From: a candidate division TM6 bacterium GW2011_GWF2_30_66
GTDB lineage: Bacteria; Babelota; Babeliae; Babelales; Vermiphilaceae
Reading direction: 5' to 3'
Assembly (NCBI GenBank): GCA_000989195.1
Contig: LBOA01000004.1
Coordinates: 1-50,309 of the forward strand
Length of the DNA stretch: 50,309 nucleotides
In this document: positions 25,722-35,289 of the stretch, one piece after another
Numbering within the stretch: the stretch's first letter is position 1
Layout: each line of letters begins with the position of its first letter
The notes under the pieces: model-generated
Told to the model about the DNA's origin: nothing
What the model saw: only the letters and a program-made list of their open reading frames with translations
Database searches by the model: none
Position numbers and translations under genes: made by a program

Positions 25722-27665
25722 ATGTTAAAAAAGACCATAACCAAATTATTCCAAAAAAAGCTTCAATTGCTTACCGCAATGTTGTTTTTACTTAATATTA
25801 CACCAATAGCAAAAGCTAGAGGAGGGGGAGAATCTGTTGATGAGGCAATTTACAACAAAATTGACTACGCATATACATTCGATCAAAGTAATATACTGTC
25901 AAAATATCCAGAAGTTTTGATCAATGAAGGGCTTAATCCTATAACCGAAGGTCAAAAATCAAATAAAATATCTAAAGAATCATCTTGCAGTAAAGCCATT
26001 AAAGATCAAGGGGTAAAAATACTAAAAAAACTTCTTGCATCAATAGATTTCTGCAATATGTGTACATATAAAAATTCAAAAAAATGTTATGGAAAAATTA
26101 GCAATTGCTGTAAAAAACATAATAATTCAGCTAATTATACCCAATTGCCTACAAATGATATTGATGATCCTATAAATAATATTGCAAACAATTTAACAGA
26201 CGACGCAGAAGAGCTTAAAACAGAAAATGGCTCTAGAGAAGAACCTAAATTTATTACAGAAATAGAAGAAAATAACTACGAAGAAAACAAAAAAGCATCA
26301 GAAAAACTCGATCAAGAATTGCTTCAAGATTATAGAGCTAAGAAAAAACTTTCGATGTTAATTTCTTTAGGCGAACCAATATTCAGATTTGGAACATATG
26401 GAGCATTTTTTGGTACCGCATCGTGCTTATTAAAAGAAAGTTTTGGCTTTAGTGCAGGTATCTTTGTAAACATAATTGCTAACGCTTTTGAAGAATTTAC
26501 AAAAGCATTTTGCAACGTTTTTGGTTTCGAGCCAAATGATTCCCTAAAAATTTATGAAGAACTATATACCAATAAAAAGCGATTTTTACATCCAACGCTG
26601 CAAAAATCAATAGAAAATAATTTTAGATTGGGCAGAGAATGTAAAAACGCACTAGGAGAAATTACTAGGTATTTTGATATAGCACTAAATGTCCCTCTAA
26701 AGAGCCATAAAATTAAACATCCAAGCAAATATAAAAATGAATTAAATAACTTACTTGACTGTTATGACTATCAGGTAAAAGAAGATTTGCTAACAGCAAT
26801 ACAAGGCCATCATGATAGATTTTCTTCTGTTGCAAAATCCAATGCTAGACAAAAAATAATATTATACCTTCAAGGGCCTCCAGGATTAGGAAAAACATTT
26901 GTTACTCAGTCAATATCAAAGTTAATGGGACTGCCAATAATATCTCTAGATGCAACAGATAATATAATTGGAAATTCAAAAGAGCCTGGAAAATTACTCG
27001 AAGCTATTTGCTCTCCAGACACCCCTAGAAATGCGATAATATTTATAGATGAAGCAAACCACCTTATCGAAGATGGAAAAGATCTTGCTGCAATCAAATC
27101 TCTTCTAGAACCATCTAAAACACATTTCAAAAGTCCTTATCTAAATGCAGAAATTGATATAAGTCACTTTTGTTTCATTCTTGCTGGAAACTCAGAAATT
27201 AAAGTGAATAAAGAAAAAGATAACGGAGCTTTACTATCTAGATTTAAAACTATTCATATAAACAAAATGGATGAAACAAGCAAAACGAAAATTATACTTG
27301 ATACATTTAATAAAATAGTTGGTCTTAACAATGAAAAAACACTGTTAGAAGAATTAAGTAAACTCATTATCTCGCGTATTTCAGAAAATAAAAATCCAGG
27401 AGTTAGAGAAATATTAACCGAAGGAGAAGCATTTATTGATAATTATAGAAGAAACAAAAATACTGAAATTTTAAGCGAAGAAACAAAAAAAGCAATACTT
27501 GAGCGTACATTAAAAGAAAAAGAAAAAAATGAATACGATGAGAAAGAACGTAAGCTTGACGAAGAAATGGCAAAACTAGAAAAAGTAAAAAAGATAATGG
27601 AAAAAAGCAAAAATCTAATTAAGCTAAAAGAAGAAATCGAAGAATTTAACAAAAAAAATCAATAA
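25722..27665 (+). CDS. signal-bearing AAA+ ATPase with Cys-rich N-terminal segment (AAA-3)
   Basis: Unknown substrate, 647 residues. A signal-like start (QLLTAMLFLLNITPIAKA) is followed by a Cys-rich stretch at about 87-131 with several cysteines including an adjacent pair. One or two hydrophobic segments lie around 212-260. Walker A is GPPGLGKT at 385-392 and Walker B IIFIDEANHL has Asp443/Glu444. A sensor-1-like AGNSE follows, then LLSRFKTIHI with a probable arginine finger, and a Glu/Lys coiled-coil tail. As with AAA-1 and AAA-2, the membrane segments between signal and ATPase could return the ATPase to the cytoplasm. It differs from them outside the AAA core and is encoded alone with its own promoter and terminator. 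Confidence 0.83.
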   Translation: MLKKTITKLFQKKLQLLTAMLFLLNITPIAKARGGGESVDEAIYNKIDYAYTFDQSNILSKYPEVLINEGLNPITEGQKSNKISKESSCSKAIKDQGVKILKKLLASIDFCNMCTYKNSKKCYGKISNCCKKHNNSANYTQLPTNDIDDPINNIANNLTDDAEELKTENGSREEPKFITEIEENNYEENKKASEKLDQELLQDYRAKKKLSMLISLGEPIFRFGTYGAFFGTASCLLKESFGFSAGIFVNIIANAFEEFTKAFCNVFGFEPNDSLKIYEELYTNKKRFLHPTLQKSIENNFRLGRECKNALGEITRYFDIALNVPLKSHKIKHPSKYKNELNNLLDCYDYQVKEDLLTAIQGHHDRFSSVAKSNARQKIILYLQGPPGLGKTFVTQSISKLMGLPIISLDATDNIIGNSKEPGKLLEAICSPDTPRNAIIFIDEANHLIEDGKDLAAIKSLLEPSKTHFKSPYLNAEIDISHFCFILAGNSEIKVNKEKDNGALLSRFKTIHINKMDETSKTKIILDTFNKIVGLNNEKTLLEELSKLIISRISENKNPGVREILTEGEAFIDNYRRNKNTEILSEETKKAILERTLKEKEKNEYDEKERKLDEEMAKLEKVKKIMEKSKNLIKLKEEIEEFNKKNQ

Positions 27666-27686
27666 ACATTAATCTTAAAATTTAAT

Positions 27687-27726
27687 AAAAAACCCTGTAA
27701 TAAATACAATATTACAGGGTTTTTTT
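27687..27726. terminator. bidirectional terminator between convergent genes
   Basis: AACCCTGTAAT (27691-27701) pairs perfectly with ATTACAGGGTT (27711-27721), flanked by A and T runs. It serves the plus-strand AAA-3 gene and the minus-strand DUF1186 gene. Confidence 0.92.
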
Positions 27727-27742
27727 GTGCTTTGCGATAATA

Positions 27743-28588
27743 TCAAAATTTTACAACATCATCTTCTTTTTTGTCATCTTCACATTCTGAATCTAAATCG
27801 TCCTCATCTTTTCCAAATAACCAACCCATATCTTTTTGCAAATCATCTATAAAATCATGTACAGGCCGATTTCTCATTTCTTCTAAAGCCTCTTCTAATG
27901 AAACAGAAAAAGACTTTTTTATTTCTTTAAGCCCAATAAAACTGTCATCTACTACATTTTTTTCAAAATATTTTTCAATTTTGTCAAAAAGTTCAACAGC
28001 ACAAATATCATTACATTTACAAACCAAAAAAGTAGGCGCACATGAAAAATCATCATAAAGCTCATCAAATAACTTGGAAAATATCTCTATTATTTGCTCA
28101 CGAGACATTATATTATGCATATATAAAATACCATATGCATCTATAACTGATAAACGCGAATATTCTTCAAAATGTTGGTTAGCTATAATAGAGTAAAGTT
28201 CTTGCCAATCACCATTAAATGTTGATGCTAAAAATTCTGGAAGATTCTCTGTTGTAATATCTCCAAAAATTGTATTTACTGATTTATATGGAAATTTACA
28301 AAGACGTACAACAAGTTGAAACGCTTTTTGCTCTCTAAACTTTGACAATATAAAAAAAGCAACCATCGCTTCACGCCATTGTTCATAGGTTATATCGCGA
28401 TGCGAATATGTAAAAAATTTTTCCGCAATTTCAAGAAGTTTTGGAGTTGATTCTTCTCGCTGCGCAACAACTTTTTCTATAAGATCTTTTGGGTAATCTA
28501 TATCTGAAATTGTAATATATTTCTGCAATTCTTGCACAGCACCTACAATAGCTACTTCTTCAATTTTTACTTTATTTAAATAACTCAT
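27743..28588 (-). CDS. DUF1186-family protein without SEC-C motif
   Basis: 281 residues, no signal peptide, so probably cytoplasmic. It aligns throughout with its upstream neighbour: AVQELQKYI, DYPKDLIEKV, YEQWREAMVAFFILSKFREQKAF, FLASTFNGDWQELYSII, SRLSVIDAYGILY, LFDELYDDFS, and a Cys pair in LVCKCNDICAVEL. This is the helical repeat-like DUF1186 domain. The C-terminus is acidic (DEDDLDSECEDDKKEDD) and lacks the SEC-C zinc motif carried by the neighbour. AAAGAGA precedes the ATG. Function unknown; it is a likely tandem duplicate. Confidence 0.8.
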   Translation of the reverse strand: MSYLNKVKIEEVAIVGAVQELQKYITISDIDYPKDLIEKVVAQREESTPKLLEIAEKFFTYSHRDITYEQWREAMVAFFILSKFREQKAFQLVVRLCKFPYKSVNTIFGDITTENLPEFLASTFNGDWQELYSIIANQHFEEYSRLSVIDAYGILYMHNIMSREQIIEIFSKLFDELYDDFSCAPTFLVCKCNDICAVELFDKIEKYFEKNVVDDSFIGLKEIKKSFSVSLEEALEEMRNRPVHDFIDDLQKDMGWLFGKDEDDLDSECEDDKKEDDVVKF

Positions 28589-28630
28589 TTAGTCTCTTTC
28601 AAAAAATTACAATATTTTAATTTAAAATTT

Positions 28631-29617
28631 TTAATTTATTAAACAGCACTTCTTATATTTTTTACCACTGCCACAAGAACACACATCATTACGGCCAATT
28701 TTTGGTCCTGTGCGAACAACTTGAGTTGAAACATAAAAAGGATCATAATCATCTTTGCTGCTTTCTAGCTGTCTAGTATACAATGCACATGCAGCTCTTT
28801 TAAATTCTTCATCATAAACTTCTGATTCTTCTTCTTTCCTAAAAAGCCACTTACTTTTATATTCTATATCATCAATAAAATCATAATATGCCGAATCATT
28901 GTGTAATTCTTTTAATACTATGCCCGGAGCTTTAGAAAAAGATTCTTTTATTCTTCCACGACTAGAAAATTCATAAGAAATAAAATTGCCAGCAAAATAT
29001 CTTTCTATCTTTTCAGAAAGCTCAATTGCTTGAATATCCGAACAATTAGAAACTAACTGACTAGGTATAAGCGAAAAATCGTCATAAAGTTCATCAAAAA
29101 AACCCGAAAAATCTTCTATTATTTCTTTGCGAGATATTATATTATTTGCATATAATACAATATAAGCATCCAAAGCTGCCCAACGAGAATATTCCCACAA
29201 ATACTGATTTATTATTATAGAATAAAGCGCTTTTAAATCTCCATTAAATGTTGATGCCAATAACCTATGAGCATTGTCTTTTATAAATTCATCAACATAA
29301 TGTTCAACTATCTTATGTGGCATTGAGCACAAACGAACAACATATGGAAATGCCTTTGGTTCACGCAATTTTGCAAGTATTAAAATTACAAAAATTCCTT
29401 CGCGCCATTTAATAGTCGATATATTTCGTGGTGAAGACATAAGAAATTCTTCCAAGATAGTCAACAATTTTGGAACTGCATGCTCTCGCTGCTCAATAAT
29501 TTTTTCTACAAGATCGCTAGGATAGTCTGCATCTTGATTTGCAAGACGCTTTTGCAACTCCTGTACAGCATCAACTAAAACCGCTTCTTCATTTTTTTCT
29601 TTATCTAAATTAATCAT
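28631..29617 (-). CDS. DUF1186-family protein with C-terminal SEC-C metal-binding motif
   Basis: 328 residues, cytoplasmic by lack of a signal. The DUF1186 region fills residues 1 to about 270, and the SEC-C motif CSCGSGKKYKKCC closes the protein, with cysteines spaced as in the SecA C-terminus for one zinc ion. SEC-C is found on SecA and on many accessory proteins and helps bind SecB or ribosomes in SecA. Here it suggests contact with similar partners, which is inference. AAGGT precedes the ATG. A 42-base gap separates it from the downstream paralogue, so they are likely co-transcribed. Confidence 0.85.
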   Translation of the reverse strand: MINLDKEKNEEAVLVDAVQELQKRLANQDADYPSDLVEKIIEQREHAVPKLLTILEEFLMSSPRNISTIKWREGIFVILILAKLREPKAFPYVVRLCSMPHKIVEHYVDEFIKDNAHRLLASTFNGDLKALYSIIINQYLWEYSRWAALDAYIVLYANNIISRKEIIEDFSGFFDELYDDFSLIPSQLVSNCSDIQAIELSEKIERYFAGNFISYEFSSRGRIKESFSKAPGIVLKELHNDSAYYDFIDDIEYKSKWLFRKEEESEVYDEEFKRAACALYTRQLESSKDDYDPFYVSTQVVRTGPKIGRNDVCSCGSGKKYKKCCLIN

Positions 29618-29735
29618 AAATTTTAACCTTAAATTTATTCGCTAATATTGTCATTAAATAATAATTATTTTATAAATAAAACACTCTAAATATTTTAACA
29701 ACATCATATTCTACATACAATTTTTAATATGATTA

Positions 29736-30452
29736 TTATTTTTTAAATTTTACATAATGCAAATATAAATCACGTAAATTATCATGATCTTCTTTTGTAA
29801 ATTTATCTTTACTCTCACTTGATATATCTTGAAACTTAACATCACATATATTTAAAGCTTTTACTAATTCTGCAGAGTTAATAGCTTTTTGCTCTTCAAA
29901 GTAGCGTTGTTTCTCAACTTTATGGACCTTTACACTCATTGCAATAAAGCCACTAATAAGAGAAAAGTCCAAAATCCATTTATTTGTAAACATTTGCCAA
30001 AAACCATTTACCAGGTACTCTAACCTACCTTCTAGCGGCCGATAACTATCTAATAGAACCATCATTATCCCAAGAGGTAGAAAAATCAAGGCAGGCTTAA
30101 ATTCTACAAAATCTTTGCGTATAGAAGCAAGAATTGCCATTCCCAAAATAACCTGAATAGCCCTGATCTTATTTTTTTTACTTTGCAACTTATTAGCTTC
30201 TTTGAATAATTCATTCTTCGTTATTTTTGCATATTCGTAAGCGCTTTGAATTTCCATAAGCTTTTTTTTGACACTAGATAAACCTTCACTTCTATTCTCT
30301 TCTTTTTGCCAGACCGATTCAATCATTTTTTCCATACAATTGATACCACCAACAGAAAGTAAAAGAGCAAAAACACTTGAAAGTAAAATTATTTTCCATG
30401 TTCGACCATCTAAAACTCTTAATTTACAGGCCATTTGTATATTATGACTCAT
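29736..30452 (-). CDS. membrane protein of unknown function
   Basis: Not recognised, 238 residues. Hydrophobic segments lie at about 20-40 (WKIILLSSVFALLLSVGG), near 98-110, about 117-135 (ALIFLPLGIMMVLLDSY) and about 160-175. A charged helix (about 45-90) sits between the first two and a charged C-terminal tail follows. Probably an inner-membrane protein with up to four passes. AAGGG precedes the ATG at the right spacing. It lies between the DUF1186 pair and the ABC exporter, on the same strand, but gaps of over 100 bases make one operon doubtful. Confidence 0.65.
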   Translation of the reverse strand: MSHNIQMACKLRVLDGRTWKIILLSSVFALLLSVGGINCMEKMIESVWQKEENRSEGLSSVKKKLMEIQSAYEYAKITKNELFKEANKLQSKKNKIRAIQVILGMAILASIRKDFVEFKPALIFLPLGIMMVLLDSYRPLEGRLEYLVNGFWQMFTNKWILDFSLISGFIAMSVKVHKVEKQRYFEEQKAINSAELVKALNICDVKFQDISSESKDKFTKEDHDNLRDLYLHYVKFKK

Positions 30453-30617
30453 GCGAATGCCCTTAAAACATTTAAACTATTATTAATTTAACTTGCATAA
30501 ATTATACGCCAATATTTTAATTTATAAACAAATTTATTATTTTGAAATCTCGCAAAAGATAATAATAAAATTTTCTATCGCTATCTCTCGAATCATAAAT
30601 TTATATCACCAATTTTA

Positions 30618-31400
30618 CTATACAAGATCTAACTTACTTCTAAAGCGTCTTATCGAATCAAAAAACATTACAAAACCAAATAATAATAATACGCCTATAC
30701 AAAGCCAAGAATTTAAAAAATTTCCACCTACTAGCGCACTTCTCACGCCCTCAGTAGCATAAGTAACTGGATTTATAAGCATTAAATACGAAAACATTGG
30801 CCACACACCTTTGGTAGATGCATAAGAAAATTGAAAACCACCAAAAAACCACATTGGCCAAATAACACGCATCCATACATTTCCAATTTTTTCCATAGAA
30901 CCAACAATACTTGCTGTCCATAGTGCCAATGTAGCAAAAAGCAAATTAGCCACAATTATTACACCGAGTAATGGAACCCACGAAATATTTGTTATCAAAA
31001 ACTGATTCCATAAAAGAACTTTTCCTAGTGGCAATATTAACACACTAATCAATATAGTATAAAACGTTTGAGCAAAAATATATGCCAAAAAAACTGTATA
31101 CAAAGAACATGTAAGAGATGCATGATAACCAAAAAGATTATCCCCTTCAATATCTACTAAAAGCTTTGTTATCATTGGCCATAACTCAAAAATACCCGAA
31201 ACACCCAAAATACCTCCAAACATAAATATACCATAATCATCTTTTAGACCAAATGATTTCATCAAATATCCCATAACCAAAATCGTACCAGAAACCCAGA
31301 TTATTTTATCTATTAAATCATCAATAAACGTTGATTTCGCAGAAAAAAGCCTGTACTGAATTAAAGATTTTAAAACTGAGAGTTCATTTTTTAATATCAT
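30618..31400 (-). CDS. ABC-2-type transporter permease
   Basis: Membrane half of an ABC exporter, 260 residues with about six hydrophobic segments. The LWTASIVGSMEKIGNVWMRVIWPMWFFGGFQF region and the following MLINPVTYATEGVRSALVG segment are typical of the ABC-2/NodJ/DrrB family. AAAGGT precedes the ATG. It is encoded 38 bases after its ATPase partner. Family members export drugs, polysaccharides or lipids; the substrate cannot be read here. Confidence 0.88.
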   Translation of the reverse strand: MILKNELSVLKSLIQYRLFSAKSTFIDDLIDKIIWVSGTILVMGYLMKSFGLKDDYGIFMFGGILGVSGIFELWPMITKLLVDIEGDNLFGYHASLTCSLYTVFLAYIFAQTFYTILISVLILPLGKVLLWNQFLITNISWVPLLGVIIVANLLFATLALWTASIVGSMEKIGNVWMRVIWPMWFFGGFQFSYASTKGVWPMFSYLMLINPVTYATEGVRSALVGGNFLNSWLCIGVLLLFGFVMFFDSIRRFRSKLDLV

Positions 31401-31438
31401 ATTTTACCTTTATGTTAAACTAAATTATTTAGATAATA

Positions 31439-32188
31439 TTATTTTGGTAAAGCACATGTATCAGACATAAGCTCCAAAAAAACATCTTCTAAATTATTTT
31501 TTGCAAAACTATTTTTCAGATTCTCTGGTTTATCTATTGCAATAATAGCGCCTTTATCCAAAATACATACTCGATCTGACAAAAACTCAGCTTCATCCAA
31601 ATAATGCGTTACCAGAACTATTGTAACACCATCACGCTTCAAATTTTCTATTAATTGCCATAATTGACGCCTAATATGAGGGTCTAGACCAACAGTTGGT
31701 TCATCTAGCAAAAGTAGTTTTGGAGAATGCATTAAAGATCTTGCAATAGAACAACGTTGTACATAACCACCAGAAAGTTCATCTATTTTAATATTCATGT
31801 ATCCCTGCAGGCCAAGCATATAACTGACTTGCTCTATACGTAATTTAATAGCCTCATCGCTAAGTCCAAAAAATTTACCTGCAAAATATAAATTTTTTTC
31901 TACAGTTAACTTTTTGTCCAAACTTGGCTTTTGTGGGCACAAACCAATTATTTTACGATACTCAAGTAAATTATCGTAAATAGAAACACCATCCCACAAA
32001 ATAGTCCCTGAAGTTACAGGGTGTTGAGTAGCAATCATAGAAAAAGTTGTGCTTTTCCCTGCACCATTTACCCCAAGAAGTGAAAAAATTTCATTAGATT
32101 TAATCTCAAAAGATACGTCACGCACGGCATCTTTACTAGCGCCCTTGTATCTTTTTGAAACATTTTTTAACGCAATAAGTGAAGACAT
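31439..32188 (-). CDS. ABC transporter ATP-binding protein (exporter type)
   Basis: Nucleotide-binding subunit paired with the ABC-2 permease, 249 residues. Walker A is GVNGAGKST, the Q-loop is in GLCPQKPSLDKKLT, the signature is LSGGYVQRCSIARSL (Tyr in place of the usual Gln), Walker B is LLLLDEPTVGLD, and the switch His is in VTHYLDEAEF. This resembles the CcmA/DrrA/NodI group. The first gene of the pair; a gap of about 150 bases before it holds A+T-rich sequence with no other clear feature. Confidence 0.92.
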   Translation of the reverse strand: MSSLIALKNVSKRYKGASKDAVRDVSFEIKSNEIFSLLGVNGAGKSTTFSMIATQHPVTSGTILWDGVSIYDNLLEYRKIIGLCPQKPSLDKKLTVEKNLYFAGKFFGLSDEAIKLRIEQVSYMLGLQGYMNIKIDELSGGYVQRCSIARSLMHSPKLLLLDEPTVGLDPHIRRQLWQLIENLKRDGVTIVLVTHYLDEAEFLSDRVCILDKGAIIAIDKPENLKNSFAKNNLEDVFLELMSDTCALPK

Positions 32189-32342
32189 AATTTGCCCTTT
32201 AAATTTGCAATTAATTTATAAAAAACATATGATTATAGAAAAACAAAAAATTTATAAGTTAATTAAATAGACATAGGCTTACTTAGCTTTATAATAAACT
32301 AAAATATTCAGGAAGCTATTTTCCATATTTTATATCGTATTA

Positions 32343-35228
32343 TTAGCCAGAAATAAATGGGTTCTCGACTTGCTGAAGTAAACTTCTCAATTTGTCATCG
32401 CTGTTTAAATAAGCGCACGAATTACTTTTTTTAGAGCTATTAAATTCTTTATTTTTTGCCAAAATAACATTAACATCTTCTGTTGAAATTACATTATTAT
32501 TTACATCTTTTGTTGCTTGAACGACTGGGTCAAGATTTACCGAGCAACTTGAATTTACCAGCAAATCATCTTGCCTGCAAACCTCTTCAATCAACTCATA
32601 AGAGTTTTGACTTGCAATATCTTGCCCATCTTTTAATTCAATTATATCACAATTAGAAGCATTTATATTAGATAAATCACTAGAAACTAAATCACTAGCC
32701 GTATTTTTATTTAACACGTTTTTACTAAATCCATACCTGTCTTTGCGAGATCTGCCTTTTAATAAATCATTATTAGCCAACATAGACTCTTTATTTGAGC
32801 CAAATTTTGATTGGGCAAATCTCAATTCTTCATTTGAAATAACTTTTTTGTTAATTAAAGTAAATTCATCTATGCGGTCTACTCCATCATCTTTTGAATC
32901 AAAAAACCATCTTGTAATAGGATCTCTTAGCTCGTCAAACAAACCGCCATCTTTTGAACAATTTTTTGCAACATTTATATAGTCTTTAGTATAAGTATCC
33001 ATCCTTCCCATATTTTGTGGTTCTACAACTGTAGCTCTTATAAATACAGTAAGATTTCTTCTCTCTTTCTCTGATCGTCTCGACTTAAAAAGCAATCCTA
33101 TACCAGGAATTTTACCTAAAATTGGTGTTCTGCCTTCAGAATTTTTTGAATCGGTTCTTATTAAACCGCCTAAAGCCAAAATTTCACTATTTTTAATATT
33201 AGCATTAGTGGAAATTTTTCGTATATTCTGTGGATTCTGACCTGTTTGATTAACGTCAACAGTAGTAGATTGGAATTCATTTATATCGATACTAACTTGT
33301 AAATTTACCGAAGACTCTCCATCAGCACCAACTCCACCAATTCTTGGCGTAACTTCAACTTTAATATCCGCCTTTACTGGAATAATTTGAACAGAAACTG
33401 TACCACCAGATGTACCAGCCGCATCACCTTGTAGCATTTTCTCTACACCAACTGATACGGTTGCAGTCTTGTTATTAATAGCAACAATGTATGGATGAGA
33501 AAGAACCTTTACATTGTTATATTTATCAAGGACCTTTAAAACACTCCATGTCCATCCATTTTTATCGCTTATTGTAAACAATGTTGACCCTTCATCACCA
33601 CTTACAAATGGATTTATTGTTTTCCCAGCAGAATCCACTCCGTCCTGCATCAAATCTGCCGCTAAAGTTTTTGATGTTGAAGAGCAATCCTCTGGGCATA
33701 TGGATGTTTGTAATGGCGCTAACTGTGCAGACTGAGCATTCATAGGTCGACCATTTTGGGATATATTAAAAAGTGGCGCAAGCGCTGGATTTCTCGTCTG
33801 AGAGCCCAAAAATCTATTTCCTTCCATTACCAAGTCTACAATCAATACTTCTATAATTACCTGCCTTAAAGGCTTGTCCAGCTTTTCTACCAATTCTTTA
33901 ATTTTAATCCAATCATCATTTTTTGCCGCCACTAATATACTGTTGGTTCCAGAATACTTATATTGACCACTCTTATCGCTGTCAACGCCACTATCTTGTT
34001 TAGGCCGATCTGTCTCTATTTGTATTCCTTCTGAAAAAAATCTTTCTGGCCCTGATCCTGTAGCGCCAGCTCTTGCTTGAGAACCATCTTCTGGAGCTTG
34101 AGCAACAATTTTTGTCAAAACTTCTCTTAATTTATCACAATCTAAATAATCTAATTTCTTTCTATGCAAAATAGATCTACCACCTTCAATTGGTATATCT
34201 ATAAATCTATAAATAAATTCTTTAATTCTATCTATCGCTTCTTTATTTCCCATTAAAATCAAGGAATTTGATTTTGGCTCAGCTACAACTTTAGTTTCTT
34301 TATCAAAATAGTTTTTCTTACTTTTTCTTTTTTTGCCTAGTCTATAAGTTGTTTTAGCTTTTTTACCAATAATTCCTTTGTCAGCATCAGTAAACATATT
34401 TGCAACCGTTTCTGCAGAAACATGTTCTAATCTTATTTTCTCTAAAGATTCTTTAAATCCAGCCTTATCTAACTCACTAAATATTTTCATCATAGAGCGA
34501 ATATTAATTGCTTTATCAACAATTACAACGCCATTTGCTCCAGGAATAAATCTAAATGAAGCTGTTCCGCCTATAGAATTAGGGCCAACCTTATCTCCTG
34601 TATATATTTGAATAACCTGCTGAATTACATTACCTCCGTCAGCAGATTGGTCGGATTGCGGAACTTGAATATTGTCAAAATAACCAAGAAAAATTATTCT
34701 CTCATCTGTTTCTGGAATATCTTTATAATCGGTATCAACAAAAATACTAGACTGCTCTTCTTTAAAAATTCTAAACGCATTTTTTACTAGATTTTCATCT
34801 TTTTTTACAATTTTACGCATGTCGCCCTGTAAGCTCATTGCATAACCAGCAACATCCAAAACTGTATTTAAAGTATCCCAAGCCTCATCTAATGATAATT
34901 TTTCAGGGATATCTATTGTTAATTTAGATTTTATAGAATCTTGACCTGAAGGCAAAATAACATTTTCACATTTTTCAGCTGCAATTATATTTATAACATC
35001 TACTAAATCAAAATCTTTAAATCTAAAATCTATTTTTTTAAAAGAAGCTTTTTTGCTATTATCTGCTTTATTAAAATTAAATTTATCTTTTATAGTATTT
35101 TCGATAGATCCATCTAAATCGAAAGCTGGACATACTGCCAAATCTGTGTAAGAAAAAATAAAACTATTAATACCAAATAATAAAAGTGAATAATTCACAA
35201 ATAAAAATAGAATATTAAAATTTTTCAT
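32343..35228 (-). CDS. secretin, second copy (GspD/PilQ family)
   Basis: Outer-membrane channel subunit, about 961 residues. The start is the ATG at 35228, with AGAGGAA just upstream; a TTG one codon earlier is not needed. A signal peptide (FNILFLFVNYSLLLFGINSF) is followed by an N0/STN-like domain (FRFKDFDLVDVINIIAAEKC). Two or more N-type KH-like repeats follow (KIRLEHVSAETVANMF, KLDYLDCDKLREVL, ILVAAKNDDWIKIKELVEKLDKP). The secretin core has GGLIRTDSKNSEGRTPILGKIPGIGLLFKSRRS, the family signature. The last 220 residues are polar and may bind a pilotin or other partner. It is the last gene of the locus. The family is certain; whether it serves type II secretion or type IV pili is not. Confidence 0.92.
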   Translation of the reverse strand: MKNFNILFLFVNYSLLLFGINSFIFSYTDLAVCPAFDLDGSIENTIKDKFNFNKADNSKKASFKKIDFRFKDFDLVDVINIIAAEKCENVILPSGQDSIKSKLTIDIPEKLSLDEAWDTLNTVLDVAGYAMSLQGDMRKIVKKDENLVKNAFRIFKEEQSSIFVDTDYKDIPETDERIIFLGYFDNIQVPQSDQSADGGNVIQQVIQIYTGDKVGPNSIGGTASFRFIPGANGVVIVDKAINIRSMMKIFSELDKAGFKESLEKIRLEHVSAETVANMFTDADKGIIGKKAKTTYRLGKKRKSKKNYFDKETKVVAEPKSNSLILMGNKEAIDRIKEFIYRFIDIPIEGGRSILHRKKLDYLDCDKLREVLTKIVAQAPEDGSQARAGATGSGPERFFSEGIQIETDRPKQDSGVDSDKSGQYKYSGTNSILVAAKNDDWIKIKELVEKLDKPLRQVIIEVLIVDLVMEGNRFLGSQTRNPALAPLFNISQNGRPMNAQSAQLAPLQTSICPEDCSSTSKTLAADLMQDGVDSAGKTINPFVSGDEGSTLFTISDKNGWTWSVLKVLDKYNNVKVLSHPYIVAINNKTATVSVGVEKMLQGDAAGTSGGTVSVQIIPVKADIKVEVTPRIGGVGADGESSVNLQVSIDINEFQSTTVDVNQTGQNPQNIRKISTNANIKNSEILALGGLIRTDSKNSEGRTPILGKIPGIGLLFKSRRSEKERRNLTVFIRATVVEPQNMGRMDTYTKDYINVAKNCSKDGGLFDELRDPITRWFFDSKDDGVDRIDEFTLINKKVISNEELRFAQSKFGSNKESMLANNDLLKGRSRKDRYGFSKNVLNKNTASDLVSSDLSNINASNCDIIELKDGQDIASQNSYELIEEVCRQDDLLVNSSCSVNLDPVVQATKDVNNNVISTEDVNVILAKNKEFNSSKKSNSCAYLNSDDKLRSLLQQVENPFISG

Positions 35229-35289
35229 CAAATATTCCTCTGTTCCTAATTTCTAAATTGTCTAAAACTATATAAATTGTCTATATCGC

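Noticed and set aside
30493-30762. 89-codon plus-strand frame in the gap and over the permease gene
   Set aside because: Its second half is opposite the ABC-2 permease and there is no convincing start site.
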